Origin: Amphiduros pacificus | Taxonomy: Eukaryota > Annelida > Polychaeta > Phyllodocida > Hesionidae | Direction: 5' to 3' | DNA length: 64,000 nt | Assembly (NCBI GenBank): GCA_949316495.1 | Contig: OX439008.1 | Coordinates: 18,299,290 to 18,363,289, forward strand | Shown: piece by piece, positions 22,550 through 37,800 of the stretch | How the letters are laid out: every line of letters starts with the position of its first letter | Numbering within the stretch: position 1 is the stretch's first letter | Notes under the pieces: model-generated | Database searches by the model: none | What the model was told of the DNA's origin: nothing | The model's input: the letters and a program-made list of their open reading frames with translations, nothing else | Program-made: the position numbers and the translations under genes

Positions 22550-24464
22550 ATGGATTTGTTAGCAGAGGCAAGACAGAAGTAAAATATGTGTCAAGCAGGT
22601 ATCATAATATTAATTAATTCTTTTAGAGAAATTAACCAAATTTTCATCTCACACATAAATCACTTTTATAATCTCCCAGATCTGTTAAAATGCTTAGAAT
22701 CATATGTTATATGTTAGGAACAAGTAATAACTAGATGAGCACAGGCAGCTCGGGACAGGCAGGTAGGTAGGTATCTGCACAAGAGGTACATCCACACTCC
22801 CTGGATGTGTATGACATATTGAATAAACCAGGAACAAATAACTGTCTCTCTATAAACTGATTGGAGAGACTCCAGAATTTTATGAGGACAATATTAAAGG
22901 TATCTTCTAAGCTTAATTTGCAAAAATATTAAAGGTTCATGAAAGAGAAGTTATGATCTAAACATGAAGAGAAAAAGTAGGAGCTTTAGTTACAGGTCAA
23001 ATTCCAAAAGATATATCCTCAATGATGTGTCTCTATGGTTATATGTGCACTTGACAGATGTGAATTTTGAAACATGAAGGTAAAAAGACAAACAGTTTGA
23101 TTGTGTTCAAATTTCTCTGCAAAGTAGCTTCCAATGAATGAATGTCATGTCAAAATTAAATGATGAGGCCACAGATAGAGGTGATGGGGGAGGAGATGAT
23201 AATAGGAAAATTATGGACAAAGCTGGGTTGTGTCGATTGTGATGCATTTTGCAATGTTTGTAAATAAGACTATGTTCACGAAACTGCTCATTTGTTAATG
23301 TAGGTACATGAATTCTAATTTCCAATTTAAGGTTTCTGCATGCAGAGAGTTTCTCCCTTCTCTTCAAATTAAACTAAATATCCTTCGTGATAAGTCTGAT
23401 TATGAATAAAAAGAAAATAAAAAGGGTGACAGTGCCCTGCTATTACCGGTATTTGCAATGGTTGCAAAATAATTCAGGAAAATTGACAATTTTGAAATTA
23501 GAATATAAAGGTTTTTTGTAGAATTCTACTGCTATCTGTTTATTTTAATGTAAGACCAGTCATTTGACCTGTGTGTTCATGAATATTTTTTATAAATACT
23601 TAAGTTGGTGAACACTATGTTATCTTGGATTTCTTGTGGTAAAAGATAGTTGAGAACTTTGTGCAATGAAAAAGTGTTTAGATTAATTCTCAGCTGGATA
23701 TGGGAGTCTATAAAATGGTGATTCCTATATCCTGAATGAAATATCACTCAAGAAATAGTTCTCACAGCCAATCATTTTTTATGTGCAATCCTTGAAGTTT
23801 ATCTCAAACATTTTGAATACATCTGTACAATGTAAGCTTAATCATTTTTCATCTCATAAAGTTCGTACACCAACAATTTTAATCATCTGTATATATGTCC
23901 AATTATTCACTTTAGAGTAGTCAACTTTACATGTTTATCATTTTTGTTAATAAAATGCTCAAAAAGTAATATGTTTACAAAAAAATGAGATTTAATATCT
24001 TATTGAATTGCGTTCAAACTATAGCTTGAGCTTTGAATTTGAAAATAATGAGCATCAATATAGTTGGTATGATGAAATATGATTGGAATTCTGTCAACTT
24101 CGTCAATACAATTAAATACTATATATTAATATACATTAATGGGATTTGGAAGAAATCTACATCATATTATTATCTGACTAGCAGTCTTCTAGTCTTCTAG
24201 CCATGGCCATATTGTATCAATGCTTATGTTCACTGTTACTCTCCCTTAAGAACCTATTTATGCTGTAATGGTCCAAACTGGGACTGGAACAATGTTAAGA
24301 ATTGTACCAATTTTGCACACTCCCCAATTATAAAATTCCCTAAGAATTGTACCAATTTTGCACACTCCCCAATTATAAAATTCCTTAAGTTATTTATATA
24401 TAAGTCCCTCCCATTGACTATCCAAGTCAGTTTTGCTTGCTTAAAGGAATCTAAATGTCACCTG
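22550..24464. other. 3' flank of ankyrin gene and intergenic DNA
   Basis: AT-rich unique sequence, with AATAAA motifs near 22810 and 23950 that could serve the ankyrin gene. A 45-bp direct duplication (TAAGAATTGTACCAATTTTG onward) lies at 24296-24384. No gene seen. Confidence 0.5.
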
Positions 24465-24768
24465 CTGGTGCAGTCAGGCCAGCTGTCTGCTGGTGCGGTC
24501 AGGCCAGCTGTCTGCTGGTGCGGTCAGGCCAGCTGTCTGCTGGTGCGGTCAGGCCAGCTGTCTGCTGGTGCAGTCAGGCCAGCTCTCTGCTGGTGCGGTC
24601 AGGCCAGCTGTCTGCTGGTGCAGTCAGGCCAGCTGTCTGCCGGTGCAGTCAGGCCAGCTGTCTGCTGGTGCAGTCAGGCCAGCTGTCTGCCGGTGCAGTC
24701 AGGCCAGCTGTCTGCCGGTGCAGTCAGGCCAGCTGTCTGCCGGTGCGGTCAGGCCAGCTGTCTGCTTT
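24465..24768. repeat. 25-bp minisatellite
   Basis: About 12 copies of CTGCTGGTGCGGTCAGGCCA plus GCTGT. They vary only at CTGGTGC/CCGGTGC, GCGG/GCAG and one CTCTC. Very homogeneous, so young. All three plus frames are open because the unit has no stop trinucleotide. Confidence 0.93.
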
Positions 24769-25886
24769 ATCATTTATCACTTATTATGGATATATGAATA
24801 TGATAAACTCAGACTGCTTGGACAAAATGCTCACTTTGTCAGCATCCAGCCAATGCTCATTTTATCAACACCTTCAAGTTTATGTGAAACTTAACCTTTG
24901 TAAAGTAAACTAATTTGCGTTTTACATTACAGGAAATAGCATGTCATTGTCACTGTTGTGGATATTTTATTTCTCATCCTATTTGAGCATGACTTCAGAA
25001 TATCCGATTGGTACGACACTAGAGGGCACCAATTTTTTTCATCATATTTTATCACCAGAGGTCACTGTGTCACTAAATGCCTTACTGTTTGGTCATCGTT
25101 GCTCGCGAACAAGCCACTTGGGAGTAGTTTGATTTCAGTCCTGACTTTGTGCTACCGTCCAACTACTTTTCACCCTCTCTTCAACTGCCGGGATATGTGA
25201 AGAAATCCTTTGTAGAATTAACAGAATTTGAAAAAAAAATCTCCAGCTTCATAAACTTCTTGTTTTCAATTCCCACAAGCATGAGTGACCAACATCCACA
25301 ACAACTTAGTATCGCGAGAGAACTAACAAAACAATTGCATCGAAATTCATTTTAGAATACAAAGATTTTGATCGGTTATAATGAGTCAGTTTAGAATTTA
25401 GATACCAGAGCCATCTTCTGAGTCTAGTGCTTGGCTTTGAGCCACAATACTGATGTGAAAGGGTGTTTCAATTGTGTTTACTGAGCATTCATCTACAGAT
25501 GACAGTTTTTGCTGCATTTAATATCTACTCATTCATTCCCTGCCATTGGGGTAAGCCTTGAGTTGTCAAACCCAGAAATTTTCCATGAAATGTTAGATTT
25601 GTACTTAAACGCATATCTTGTTGTTCTTTTGCCTGATTCCCCAGAGAGAGAATGAATAATACAAAATCTAAGCAGACATATATATATATATTATTGATGT
25701 TGTGTAATTGGGACCAGTTCTTGTATACAATCATTGCCAACATCATTACTACATCCATATGTTCTTATTAGACCCTCCCCATCAGCTTTGGGGCATGCAG
25801 GATATCTTAGTCTGAAGACAAAGATGAACAACACCACTAATATATGAACATATGATAATATCAAATAGTAAAAATTACCTGCCGAT
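24769..25886. other. Intergenic sequence, no gene seen
   Basis: Unique sequence upstream of the HtrL/YibB-like gene. Short open frames at 24941-25200 have no splice context or family similarity that I can recognise. Confidence 0.45.
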
Positions 25887-28800
25887 ATGGAGATGCGCGT
25901 GAAAGCTTCATTGTATGAGCGAAGATCATATCACCATCGTGGTCAAGGCTGGCTGATGTTTAATCTGCTCATCTTTGTCACTTGTTTTATATCATGTTTT
26001 CATGTCTATGATCACCTGGTGACACACTCGAATATCCTCAAACAAGGACTGGCCGTCAAAAGGCTCATTGCAGTTCCTCTTGGTAAGCAACCATTATTTT
26101 CTATATAAGCTAACCGCGTATCTAGGTCATTAATGAGTTGATCACAAATCTGGGTCATCAATAAGCTGATTACGTATCTGGGTCATCAATGAGCTGATCA
26201 TATATGTGAGTCATCAATGAGCTTATTACATATCAGGGTCATCAAAGTTTCATCAATTTCCAAAACTTGCAATGGGGAAAATATGAAACCAGTGATAGCC
26301 ATGGAGCATTTCCAACATTAACTGCAATTTAACTTTATGTTGATTTTGATATGAAACCCACAAGTCGAGCTGATGTTTTTTTTTATATCTGAAACAGTTT
26401 GACCTTGAGATTAACTCAGTTTAACCTCGAGCAGCAAAATCATTGAAGCAGTAAAATCATTGAAGCACCATATTTTTTTCCAAATTGATGGATATATTTC
26501 TTATGATAACCCAGAACACCAAAAATCATGCAAAAATCCTAATTTGAGCCATTTGAGAGCAGTTTGAAGATATTAAGGTCAATGCAGACTATTTTATAAC
26601 AGTAATGATATTTTATAATAGCAATGGTAGAAAAAATGTCCAAATTACATTTCTCGCCCAGTAAAATGCCTGAAATAAATAAGGGTGCGTCCATCTGCAG
26701 CTAAATGACGTCATTGTGCCAGCGCTCACAAAATGTCCTTAAAAGCTGCCACTGCAACCAAAATTTTAAAATAAATTTAATTATTGGTGAAATTCTAATG
26801 TCTGTCTAATATACGATGTACATTTTATCTCTGTGAATATCCAGCAAAGTCAACCCTCTCTATTTTATTATCATTCTATAAAGCCAAAAACTCCACTCCT
26901 CTTTGATAACAATGAACACTGAGATATAGAACTTAACCTCAAAGCTAGTACGTACAAAGCTGGCTGAATGAATTTAAAGGCCCACCTTTAAAAGGTATGT
27001 GGCATTTATGTTTCAGAACACACAAGGGACATATATAATTCTCCTTTACCAAAAATAATCCCACTGGAAAATCAGCTGTAAACTACATTACTATCCTTTT
27101 CTGACAAAGGGTAAATATCCCAAATTCAATTATCACACATGGAATACGTGTTTAAACATAACTTTTTTTGTAGCTTGGGAGACAATTCTCTTTAATCAAA
27201 GTGAAGTACAGATCTGCGAAGAAAGTAAGTACCAGATGCGTTTATGTTCTCATGTTTACCCTACCCACTAATATGTTTAGCTTCTCTTTTGTTTTATTCT
27301 TTCTTATTTGTAAATAGTGAGATGTTCAGTTTATGCTTGACTGGGCGTCTATCCCCTCCCTCGTGGAAGGGCTTTATGGGTCCCACGGTAAAAAGGTCTG
27401 CAGGGGAGGGTAACAGTCAAGGTTTATGCAGGAAAATAAGATTCTTTTCAAGTTTCTTTTAATCTCAAACTCAAAAACAAATACTGCCATTTTATATGCA
27501 TTAAGCTTTTCACATAATAAGGATTATTAGTCATGTTTTTAGATATTTTTTTTTACATAAAAAAGTATAAAATCTTTTTATTAATGGTTAAACCACATTC
27601 AAGCATCAATGTTTAAAATAAGGTGAATATGGTGGAGTGTACAGTGCAGTAAATGTATTGATATATATATATATGAAGGTTCGCCATGTCGCCCTCTGGT
27701 GGTAAGTTTCGTGTGATGTTATTCCGATTCCCCACGATTGAGGAGAATTTCTCAGAAATCACAGTCCTTGATGAGCTTCTGAGAAACTGTGTGGAAACTG
27801 TGTATTATCGGTGAGCATCTGGATACGCTCCCGTGCCAGAAAGTACAGAAAGAGAGAGAGAGTTGGCGGGTACCATGAGGGCTTGATACGCCGCGGGGAG
27901 CTTGGTGTAGATCCCGGAATGAGCCTGTCGGCGGAGGAACGTGTCCGTCAACTCTCAGTGGGGCGGGGTGAGGATGCGGGCCTCCCGGGAGAACTGCCAG
28001 GTCCCCGGGCGGGTTACAGGGCAAAGGGGGCACCTCCCCGGCATGATCCCTCTGCCCCCTCTCAACATGGACCGGGCCATCTTCTCCCCGCGTTGACAGA
28101 TAAAATAGAATGCTTTCCAGTTGTAGATTAAAAAGGGAAGGCATCAGAGATACGCATACTGGTTCTATTTCTTAAAATATCATGATCACAGAGAACTCAC
28201 CTCCCTTTGAATAGGTCCACTCGTCGATAAGCGTAATGATTTGCAGTCTCACCACGCCTTACTTCACAATTCAGATGAAATATCTGAGTATTACCAACCT
28301 TAAAGGACCTTTAGCAAGACAGGGACTGATATTCAACATTCAAATGACCTAAAATATAATAAATGGTATTCAACAAATCGCATAATACGACAATTGTTCT
28401 CTCCCTTTTCTTAATAATGGACTCCTACTAACTATCACCAAAGTATCTTCTTGATTCAGGTTCTTTGCTATCACATGTGCTGTGTTATCAACGTCAAATA
28501 AAGATGGAAAAACGTGATAGTCTTGGATTGAAGTTCCAAGTCTAATGTCATCTAATGTACATGGTACATTCAGTGAAAATCGAAATTATAATTTACTCTT
28601 TAAGGTTTTGGTATCTTTATATGATAATGATCCAAGCAACCAATAGGGGGAGATGTTGTCATTTAGCTGAGCCAATCAGAAAGCCCGGCGCAGGTTCGCT
28701 GTCCAATCAGAGTGCGATGATCTGTCTCCGAGCCACAGGCCTGAACCAGAACACGTGGTATAGCCAAGGTGTGAACAACTTCCCCCGCAACAAAAACTCT

Positions 28801-31800
28801 ATGTTGTAGAATGTGCTCAACAATGGAGCTTCGATGAGTCGATGATGGAACGGGATTTATTACCATTGATACTGAGACCGCGAACCCCGGGAGAACTTAA
28901 AATACATGTTACTGGGTACTCGTCGATGATGAAAACAAGATCAGGACTTAGGAGGATACTCTATGCGTGAAAAACATGGAAGAATGTTTGTATATTAGTT
29001 GAGAGTGGATGATATAGGAGTACCAATGGAATCAGCAAGCATACAGGTGGGAGTGTCATCTCTGCTGCTGATGCTGGTGTTAACATTCCAGGCTGATTGC
29101 GTTCTGGTCACTGCCCCTCCTCCCATCAGCAGGCAGACTCCCGAGGACAAGGCTCCAAGGACAAATGCCCTACCCCCGCCGGACTACACGTGTAGCGGTA
29201 AGAAGACAACATCAACATCTTCACTTTATTTAATGTCACATAGAATTAACAAATAAAACTAGCTTAAAGCTAATATATGACATCGACAATGACAATGACA
29301 ATGACAATTATTTGTATTAGCTAAGTCCTGTTTGTAGAATAACTGTCTATCTGCAAGAAAATGACTATCTGTAGCGCCTGTTGACGAATATTTATACTCA
29401 ACGGCGCTCATTTTACATATCAATCTATATTTTTTCATTTTACTTTATATGCGCAAATTAACTCAGTCAAACTTTGAAACTCAGTCAAATATAACATAGG
29501 ACTTTCACTTCTAAGCCACGGAGTTGTATCATTCCACAGAGGTTTAACATTTAAATATGAACACGTACTAAACACCTGTGAACATATGGTTAATATCTGC
29601 TACAGCATGCAAAAAGTATATCATCATATCATAGAAAGGGAAGTCGGAAATAGAAAATACTTTTTGCGTGTCGTGAATGCATCAGACTGAATATTTGGAG
29701 ATAGCTGTGGTTTTCACTACAGCTTTAGTGATAGCTACAATATGAGTGATGAAATGCATTTTGCAGTGGGTTATACCACAGAGTAATATTATGTTAAGGT
29801 CATACAGTTTTGAACAAGTAGTTGCACTCAGTTACAAAGTTATAGCAATGAACGTCGAATGGGTCAGAATTGTACAATAATTGAATAAATGTTGCAATAA
29901 TACTTGTCTATTATAGAAGGATTTGACTGAATTTAATTTCATTGGTTGCTGAATTTCGTCAAGCATAAACTTTGTTAACTGTCAGCGATATATGTGTTTG
30001 ACCCTGAGTCACTGTCAATGACAGCTGATGTGAATAAAATGTCACTGTCAGCGATAGCTGTGGTGGACTAAATGTCACTGTCAGCGATAGCCGTGGTGGG
30101 CTAAATGTCACTGTCAGCGATAGCTGTGGTGGGCTAAATGTCACTGTCAGCGATAGCTGTGATGGACTAAATGTCACTGTCAGCGATAGCTGTGGTGGGC
30201 TAAATGTCACTGTCAGTGATAGCTGTAGTGGGCTAAATGTCACTGTCAGTGATAGTTGTGGTGGACTAAATGTCACTGTCAGCGATAGCTGTGGTGGACT
30301 AAATGTCACTATCAGCGATAGCTGTGGTGGACTAAATGTCACTGTCAGCGATAGCTGTGATGGACTAAATGTCACTGTCAGCGATAGCTGTGGTGGGCTA
30401 AATGTCACTGTCAGCGATAGCTATGGTGGACTAAATGTCACTGTCAGCGATAGCTGTGGTGGACTAAATGTCACTGTCAGCGATAGCTGTGGTGGACTAA
30501 ATGTCACTGTCAGCGATAGCTGTGGTGGACTAAATGTCACTGTCAGCGATAGCTGTGGTGGGCTAAATGTCACTGTCAGTGATAGCTGTAGTGGGCTAAA
30601 TGTCACTGTCAGTGATAGTTGTGGTGGACTAAATGTCACTGTCAGCGATAGCTGTGGTGGACTAAATGTCACTGTCAGCGATAGCTGTGGTGGGCTAAAT
30701 GTCACTGTCAGCGATAGCTATGGTGGACTAAATGTCACTGTCAGTGATAGCTGTGGTGGACTAAATGTCACTGTCAGTGATAGCCGTGCTGGACTAAATG
30801 TCACTGTCAGTGATAGCTGTGGTGGACTAAATGTCACTGTCAGCGATAGCTATGGTGGTGTTATAGTATATTTTACTATAACTTTATATTATATTTTTTC
30901 TATAACTAATAATTATTTTAACCTTATCATATAGTGAACTCCAGTACATTTCGTATCATCTTGTATAACAATCTTGTATAACAATTCATGTGGGGATGAT
31001 CAATATCACTGAAGGACAATGTTCTATACATTTATATCTGATAACAGCAAGTCATGAACTTTCCAAATAACATGGAATCATGTGAAAGACACGAATGGTC
31101 AAGCATATCATCGGGCACGTAGTTTGAAGGGTCACCACCACACACCACGCCATTATTCATGCTACCTCACTGGAGTTCCTATATGAACCCAATGGCACGT
31201 CATCCTCAATAAAATCAGTCTAATATGTGCTAAGATTAAATAGATATTCATATACCATTTCGCTTTTTAAATCAAATATTAACTCTTTAGTTCTTTATGC
31301 TTTACTGTGCAAATTATTTGTATATGTATTATTTTATTTTAGTAACATAAAGGAACATATTTTATTATACTCGTAACATAAAGGAACATATTTTATCATA
31401 GTAGTAACACAAAGAAACATAGTTTATTATACTAGTAACATAAAGGAACATATTTTATCATAGTAGTAACACAAAGAAACATAGTTTATTATAGTAGTAA
31501 CATGAAGGAACTTATTTTATCATAGTAGTAACACAAAGAAACATAGTTTATTATACTAGTAACATAAAGGAACATATTTTATCATAGTAGTAACACAAAG
31601 AAACATAGTTTATTATAGTAGTATCATGAAGGAACTTATTTTTGTTATAGTAGCAACATAAAGGAACATATTTTATCATAGTAGCAACATAAAGGAACAT
31701 TTTTAAAGTCTCCTTGGTTTTACCAAGTTCCTGACTTTTTTAATCTCGTTAGAGTTCTCCTGGAATTCCAACTTTGAAAGTCCTATTTCACAGTTTTACT

Positions 31801-34800
31801 GCCCTATTTCACAGTACTACTGTCCTATTTCACATTATTACTGCCCCATTTCACAGTATTACTGCCCTTTTTCACAGTACTACTGCCCTATTTCACAGTA
31901 TTACTGCCCTATTTCACAGTATTACTGCCCTATTTCACAGTGTTACGTATATACTGCACCAAACATTATCCAAATCCCGCCTTAGTGTTCTTGGTAGAAT
32001 GTCCACCACAGATGTTCTTTTCCGCTCACAAGATGAAAAATATTATCTGTTTTCCAGGGTACACTGTGGTAGAAATGAAAACACATTACACACATATGTC
32101 AATGATGCAATAGCTAACATATGTACTGCGGTAATCTGGTGTTTGTTGCACACACATCGTCTTGTTTTCCCTGGAAGTTTTTCTACTGTGTATTGGACAT
32201 TTTCATTCTGTATTTCTGTCCCTGTATTTGAATAGAGGCAGTCTATATCAGGTACGTGGGGGTTACCTTATTTTATGAACTAATATTTTTTCACAATCAC
32301 TGATTTTTAAATCGATACAGAAACAATTCAATTATGAATATAGCCCGGGGAATATAGACCATGTTTTTTTTTAACAAATCAGCCAATTCATATTGACTTT
32401 AAATTTATATATGTGAGTTTACTTGTACACATGATTGGGATAAGAATGACATTCTCACCAAAAAATTGTAATCAAGATTGATTTTTTGATAGCGGGTTAC
32501 CATCTTCTTAATACTTGGATTAAAGAGAACTTTTTGCGCACTTCCGATTTTTTTTTCAGTTCCGGTTTGTTGTTTACAATGAGGCAAGATAGCCACCGGC
32601 TTTTACAAATCACAAACAATAGTGAAAAAAATACCAATACGTACTTGATACTCACAATGTGCAATTATCGTGTAAACAAGCATATCAGCAGGGGGTTTTG
32701 TGGGTTTTTATGCTTAAAGTGTAAGTATCTTGTAAAAAAACCTTTAAGTTTAAGTAGCCAAGTGACTGCAGATTGTTATACAAACAGTAGTCTCGTTGAT
32801 GATGTTGAGCTGAGTGTCAAGGGATGATGTACTATGTCAGAGACTGACAGGCCTATCATACTATTATTTCTGTAGCCAATTATCTAAAGACCCCCTCTGC
32901 ACAAAGGTGCAAAGATCGGAATGTGCCGGCGGGAACCGGCGGCCTTCGGGGCCACGGGGTTAAGGTTTTTTTGGGGAATGTTTATAAGTTTGTGATATAT
33001 CCATTTATCTCAATCAACTTTGTATTTCAAGGGTGTATCTCTTCAACACAACACATCCCTATATGATATTTTTGAAAGTTGTTATGATAAAAAATGTATG
33101 TATGTATGTATAAATATGTATATATAGTTCAGGATAATTGTATCATAAAGTGGAACCTGTAACATAGCAGAGCCTGTAATATAGCAGAGTCTGTAATATA
33201 GTGGAGCCTGTAATATAGCGGAGCCTGTAAAATAGCAGAGCCTGTAATATAGCGGAGCCTGTAATATAGCGGAGTCTGTAATATAGTGGAGCCTGTAATA
33301 TAGCGGAGCCTGTAATATAGCAGCGCCTGTAATATAGCGGAGTCTGTAATATGGCGGAGCCTGTAATATAGCGGAGCCTGTAATATAGCGGAGCCTGTAA
33401 TATAGCGGAGTCTATAATATGGTGGAGCCTGTAATATAGCGGATCCTGTAATATAGCGGAGCCTGTAACATAGCAGAGCCTGTAATATAGCAGAGTCTGT
33501 AATATAGTGGAGCCTGTAATATAGCGGAGCCTGTAATATGGTGGAGCCTGTAATATAGCGGAGCCTGTAACATAGCAGAGCCTGTAATATAGCAGAGTCT
33601 GTAATATAGTGGAGCCTGTAATATAGCGGAGCCTGTAATATAGCAGTGCCTGTAATATAGTGGAGCCTGTAATATGGCAGCGCCTGTAATATAGCGGAGT
33701 CTGTAATATGGCGGAGCCTGTAATATAGCAGAGCCTGTAATATAGAGGAGCCTGTAATATAGTGGAGCCTGTAATATGGTGGAGCCTGTAATATAGCGGA
33801 TCCTGTAATATAGCGGAGCCTGTAACATAGCAGAGCCTGTAATATAGCAGTGCCTGTAATATAGCGGAGCCTGTAATATAGCAGCGCCTGTAATATAGCG
33901 GAGTCTGTAATATGGCGGAGCCTGTAATATAGCGGAGCCTGTAATATAGCGGAGCCTGTAATATAGTGGAGCCTGTAATATAGCGGAGTCTATAATATGG
34001 TGGAGCCTGTAATATAGCGGATCCTGTAATATAGCAGAGCCTGTAATATAGCAGTGCCTGTAATATAGCGGAGCCTGTAATATGGCAGCGCCTGTAATAT
34101 AGCGGAGTCTGTAATATGGTGGAGTCTGTAATATGGTGGAGCCTGTAATATAGCAGCGCCTGTAATATAGCGGAGTCTGTAATATGGCGGAGCCTGTAAT
34201 ATAGCGGAGCCTGTAATATAGAGGAGCCTGTAATATAGTGGAGCCTGTAATATGGTGGAGCCTGTAATATAGTGGAGCCTGTAATATGGTGGAGTCTGTA
34301 ATATGGTGGAGCCTGTAATATGGTGGAGCCTGTAATATAGTGGAGCCTGTAATATAGCGGAGCGTGGAATATAGTGGAGCGTGTAATATAGCGGAGCCTG
34401 TAATATAGTGGAGCCTGTAATATAGCAGAGCCTGTAATATAGCGGAGCCTGTAATATAGTGGAGCCTGTAATATAGCGGAGCCTGTAATATAGTGGAGCC
34501 TGTAATATAGCAGAGCCTGTAATATAGCAGAGCCTGTAATATATGGACTGCCCCACAGCAGGTTACCAATATGTACACACTGCTCACTACACATCTCTGA
34601 GCATATTCAAGTTCCCGCCTATTTAGCCACGTACCTAGTTGCCTCCAAGTTTTTGTCTGCCGACTTGTCAGATGTGAACGGAATCATGTTCTCCTCTGTC
34701 AGTTCAGATTCCAGAAAAAGTTTGGCTTGCATCTTTTGTTCTGACTGATATCCCCCTTAGCCTTGCTTCCATAGATCTCAATTATACCAGATATGGGGAC

Positions 34801-37800
34801 AGGCCGGGGGGACAGGAAGGGTATATTATCATGGTATTTCAAGGTGCTTCAAATGGTTTGCCATGCAACCTGGATGTACCACATTAGGTGTGCCACATAC
34901 ACTCAAATGTGGCACAATTCGATCAGACAAAAAGATCAAATGAATATTAGAGGTACATGGTACCGTAGAGACATGTCGCAGATTGCATGGACCAGAAACT
35001 GATATATCCTGACATTAAACACAGCAAATGTCTCATATATTGCATGCCATGTATTGAATGTGCCACAGACTGAATGAGCCACAAACTGATTGACCTTCAG
35101 ACTGAATGAGCCACAGACTGAATGTGTCACGGCCTGAATGAGCCACAGACTGAATGAGCCACATACTGATTGATCTTCAGACTGAATGAGCCACAGACTG
35201 AATATGCCACGGACTGAATGAGCCACAGACTGAATGAGCCACATACTGATTGAGCTTCAGACTGAATGAGCCACAGACTGAATATGCCACGGACTGAATG
35301 AGCCACAGACTGAATGAGCCACATACTGATTGAGCTTCAGACTGAATGAGCCACAGACTGAATATGCCACGGACTGAATGAGCCACACACTGAATGAGCC
35401 ACAGACTGATTGAGCTTCAGACTGAATGAGCCACAGACTGAATGAGCCATAGACTGAATAAGACACGGACTGAATGAGCCATGGACTGAATGAGCCACGG
35501 ACTGAATGAGCTTTATAAATCGCTATGTTGAGTCTGCAATGCCGAATCTCGGTCCTGGGCTCGGATCGTACTCTCTCACCTTAACTCCCTGTCAGATATG
35601 ATTTGTTCCTGGCCTGTCATCACCACTTGAAATATTACATTATGTGTTTGAGTAAGCCCCCGGGATTCACTGAGTGTGAAAAGCGAATCTGCACTGCAGT
35701 TGGTGTTGTCATGTATGTTTATCGCCCCCTGACCTGCAGCTGTAGTGTGGGCACGATTCTGGCGTGCTGGCAACAACTCACTTCTGCTGCTGGGTTATAG
35801 GGGTGATGATACAGCACCTCATCGCAGGTGCAAAACTCACTCCTCATAAAGAATACCCACTTTTTGCGATTTTATTTTACAGAATTCGCATCTGTTTGTG
35901 TAGGCCTGTACAATTTCTTTTGCCCTTACCAGAGACTTGTTTATGTTGAGTTTTTGTTTTGTCCAATATGGAAATTGATAGTCTTCTAAAATTTGTCACT
36001 TCAATCAAAATATATATCATTGTCACTGAATAGCCTATGATGCTTATATCACGTTGAAATCTATATTAATTTGGCGGTTAACAATTCATACAGTATGTGC
36101 CTCACAACAAAACCCAGTATTTAATGTTTATATTTTACACATATGAAAAACTTTCCCTCATTTCTCTCACACCCAGTCCGAATCTGAATCGCTGTGAGAG
36201 TAACAACGTGCACCTGAATAAATGATAACGTATTTATATAGCGCCCATGCCAAACCATGTTCAAAGCGCTTAAAACTTGGGGATATCTTATCAAGTAAAG
36301 GATCAACATTTTCAGTTACATCCTTATGGTACCCCTATACTTGAAGAATGTGTCTCTATGTCTAGCAATCAGCTGTATGGTCGTATGGTGCATCTATACT
36401 TGAATGAATGTGCCCCTATACCTGAATGAATATGCCCCTATACCTGAATGAATGTGCCCCTATACCTAAATGAATGTGCCCCTATACCTAAATAAATATG
36501 CCCCTACCTAAATGAATGTGCCCCTATACCAAAATGAATGTGCCCCTATGCCTGAATGAATGTGCCCCTATACCTGAATGAATGTGCCCATATACCTGAA
36601 TGAATGTGCCCCTATACCTGAATGAATGTGCCCATATGGCTGGGACCCCGGCGTATATATTTTCCACATCATGTCTGAAAGTAAATCCACGCCATGATTT
36701 TGTGACATCACTGTCCATCATTGAATCGCTTTCAGGGTTATTAAAACAATACCTCTGCGTCACCCTAAGATGGTATTACTCTTTATGTCAATGGATATTG
36801 GACTAGGAATATACTCTAATGTTTAAAGGAAAACATTAGAAACGAAAAAACAGTTCCTAAGTTTACATTAACAAAAATAAGGAAAAAATAGGAAAGATTA
36901 CAGAAAGAAAAAAAAGAATTTTGTCTCTTCCTTTATTCCCCACAAATGATGACTAGCCCATCCCTGCGAGAACAGTACTGAAGTGAAGAATTCAGCTCTT
37001 GCTCCTTGTGGCTTCTGCAAAGCAAAATTTGACACTATTTGAGACAAAAAATCTTTTTATTCATGAAATTCTGGATTATAAGGACTGTGTAAATCTGAAT
37101 ATGTAAGGACAAAGCCAAAACAAATGATATATTCATTCACAGTCTAGCTTTAAAAAAATACTTGTTTTGGTAACAAGATGTAATAAACCAATTAGAACAC
37201 AAAGCAGCTCTGTTTATTATGACTGCCTGTCCCATTATTTAGATATCAAGCATATTTGATGGTGGGTAACTGGTGCTCGGTGACTGACCCTAGCCTGACC
37301 CCTGTCAGATAGTCTAAATCACACGAGATCAAGTCTAAATCACACGAGATCAAGTCTTATCAATCGTGCGGCACCCCGCAGTGAGCGTGATACAGGGAGG
37401 TCTGAAGTATGTTAGTAGGACCCAGTGTTCTCATGATATACGCCAAATATATCCTGTGAATTATAACTGTGCTTTTTTTTCTTAACGTTTAAAACGGTGT
37501 TTGGTCTCTTTTTAAAAGATGGTCTCCTGTTAAAAGATGTATTTTTTCAATGCTGATTTAAATGCTAAGCAAAGCGAGAATTCTGATATCCTTGATCATG
37601 CAACGTAATTTACCGGAAGACATTTTTTGTTGACTTCCGGTCTGGTTGTGTGATGGCTACCTACTTTGTTTCAGATGTGGTGATGACTATGTAATTACCC
37701 AGGCACATGGCTATCTCTTGCCACTCGGTAAGGGCGATGATGGCACTTATTTGAATGACAAATGAACACCCCCAATGGTTCGAGCTGGGTGGTCGCAAAG

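Noticed and set aside
24414-24913. Overlapping plus-strand frames of up to 152 codons rich in SGQLSAGAV
   Set aside because: All three frames of a stop-free 25-bp repeat; no splice sites or conserved flank.
24941-25200. Two overlapping hydrophobic plus frames after an ACAG acceptor-like site
   Set aside because: Neither frame is continued by a donor or a family match.
29959-30705. Minus-strand frames repeating TVTFSPPQLSL
   Set aside because: A 33-bp intronic minisatellite; the in-frame peptide is a result of the period.
33143-34594. Three very long overlapping minus-strand open frames (up to 483 codons) with repeats like YYRLRYITGS
   Set aside because: They come from a 17-bp tandem repeat whose unit has no stop trinucleotide on that strand. 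All three frames are open equally, there is no start or splice context, and it lies in an intron.
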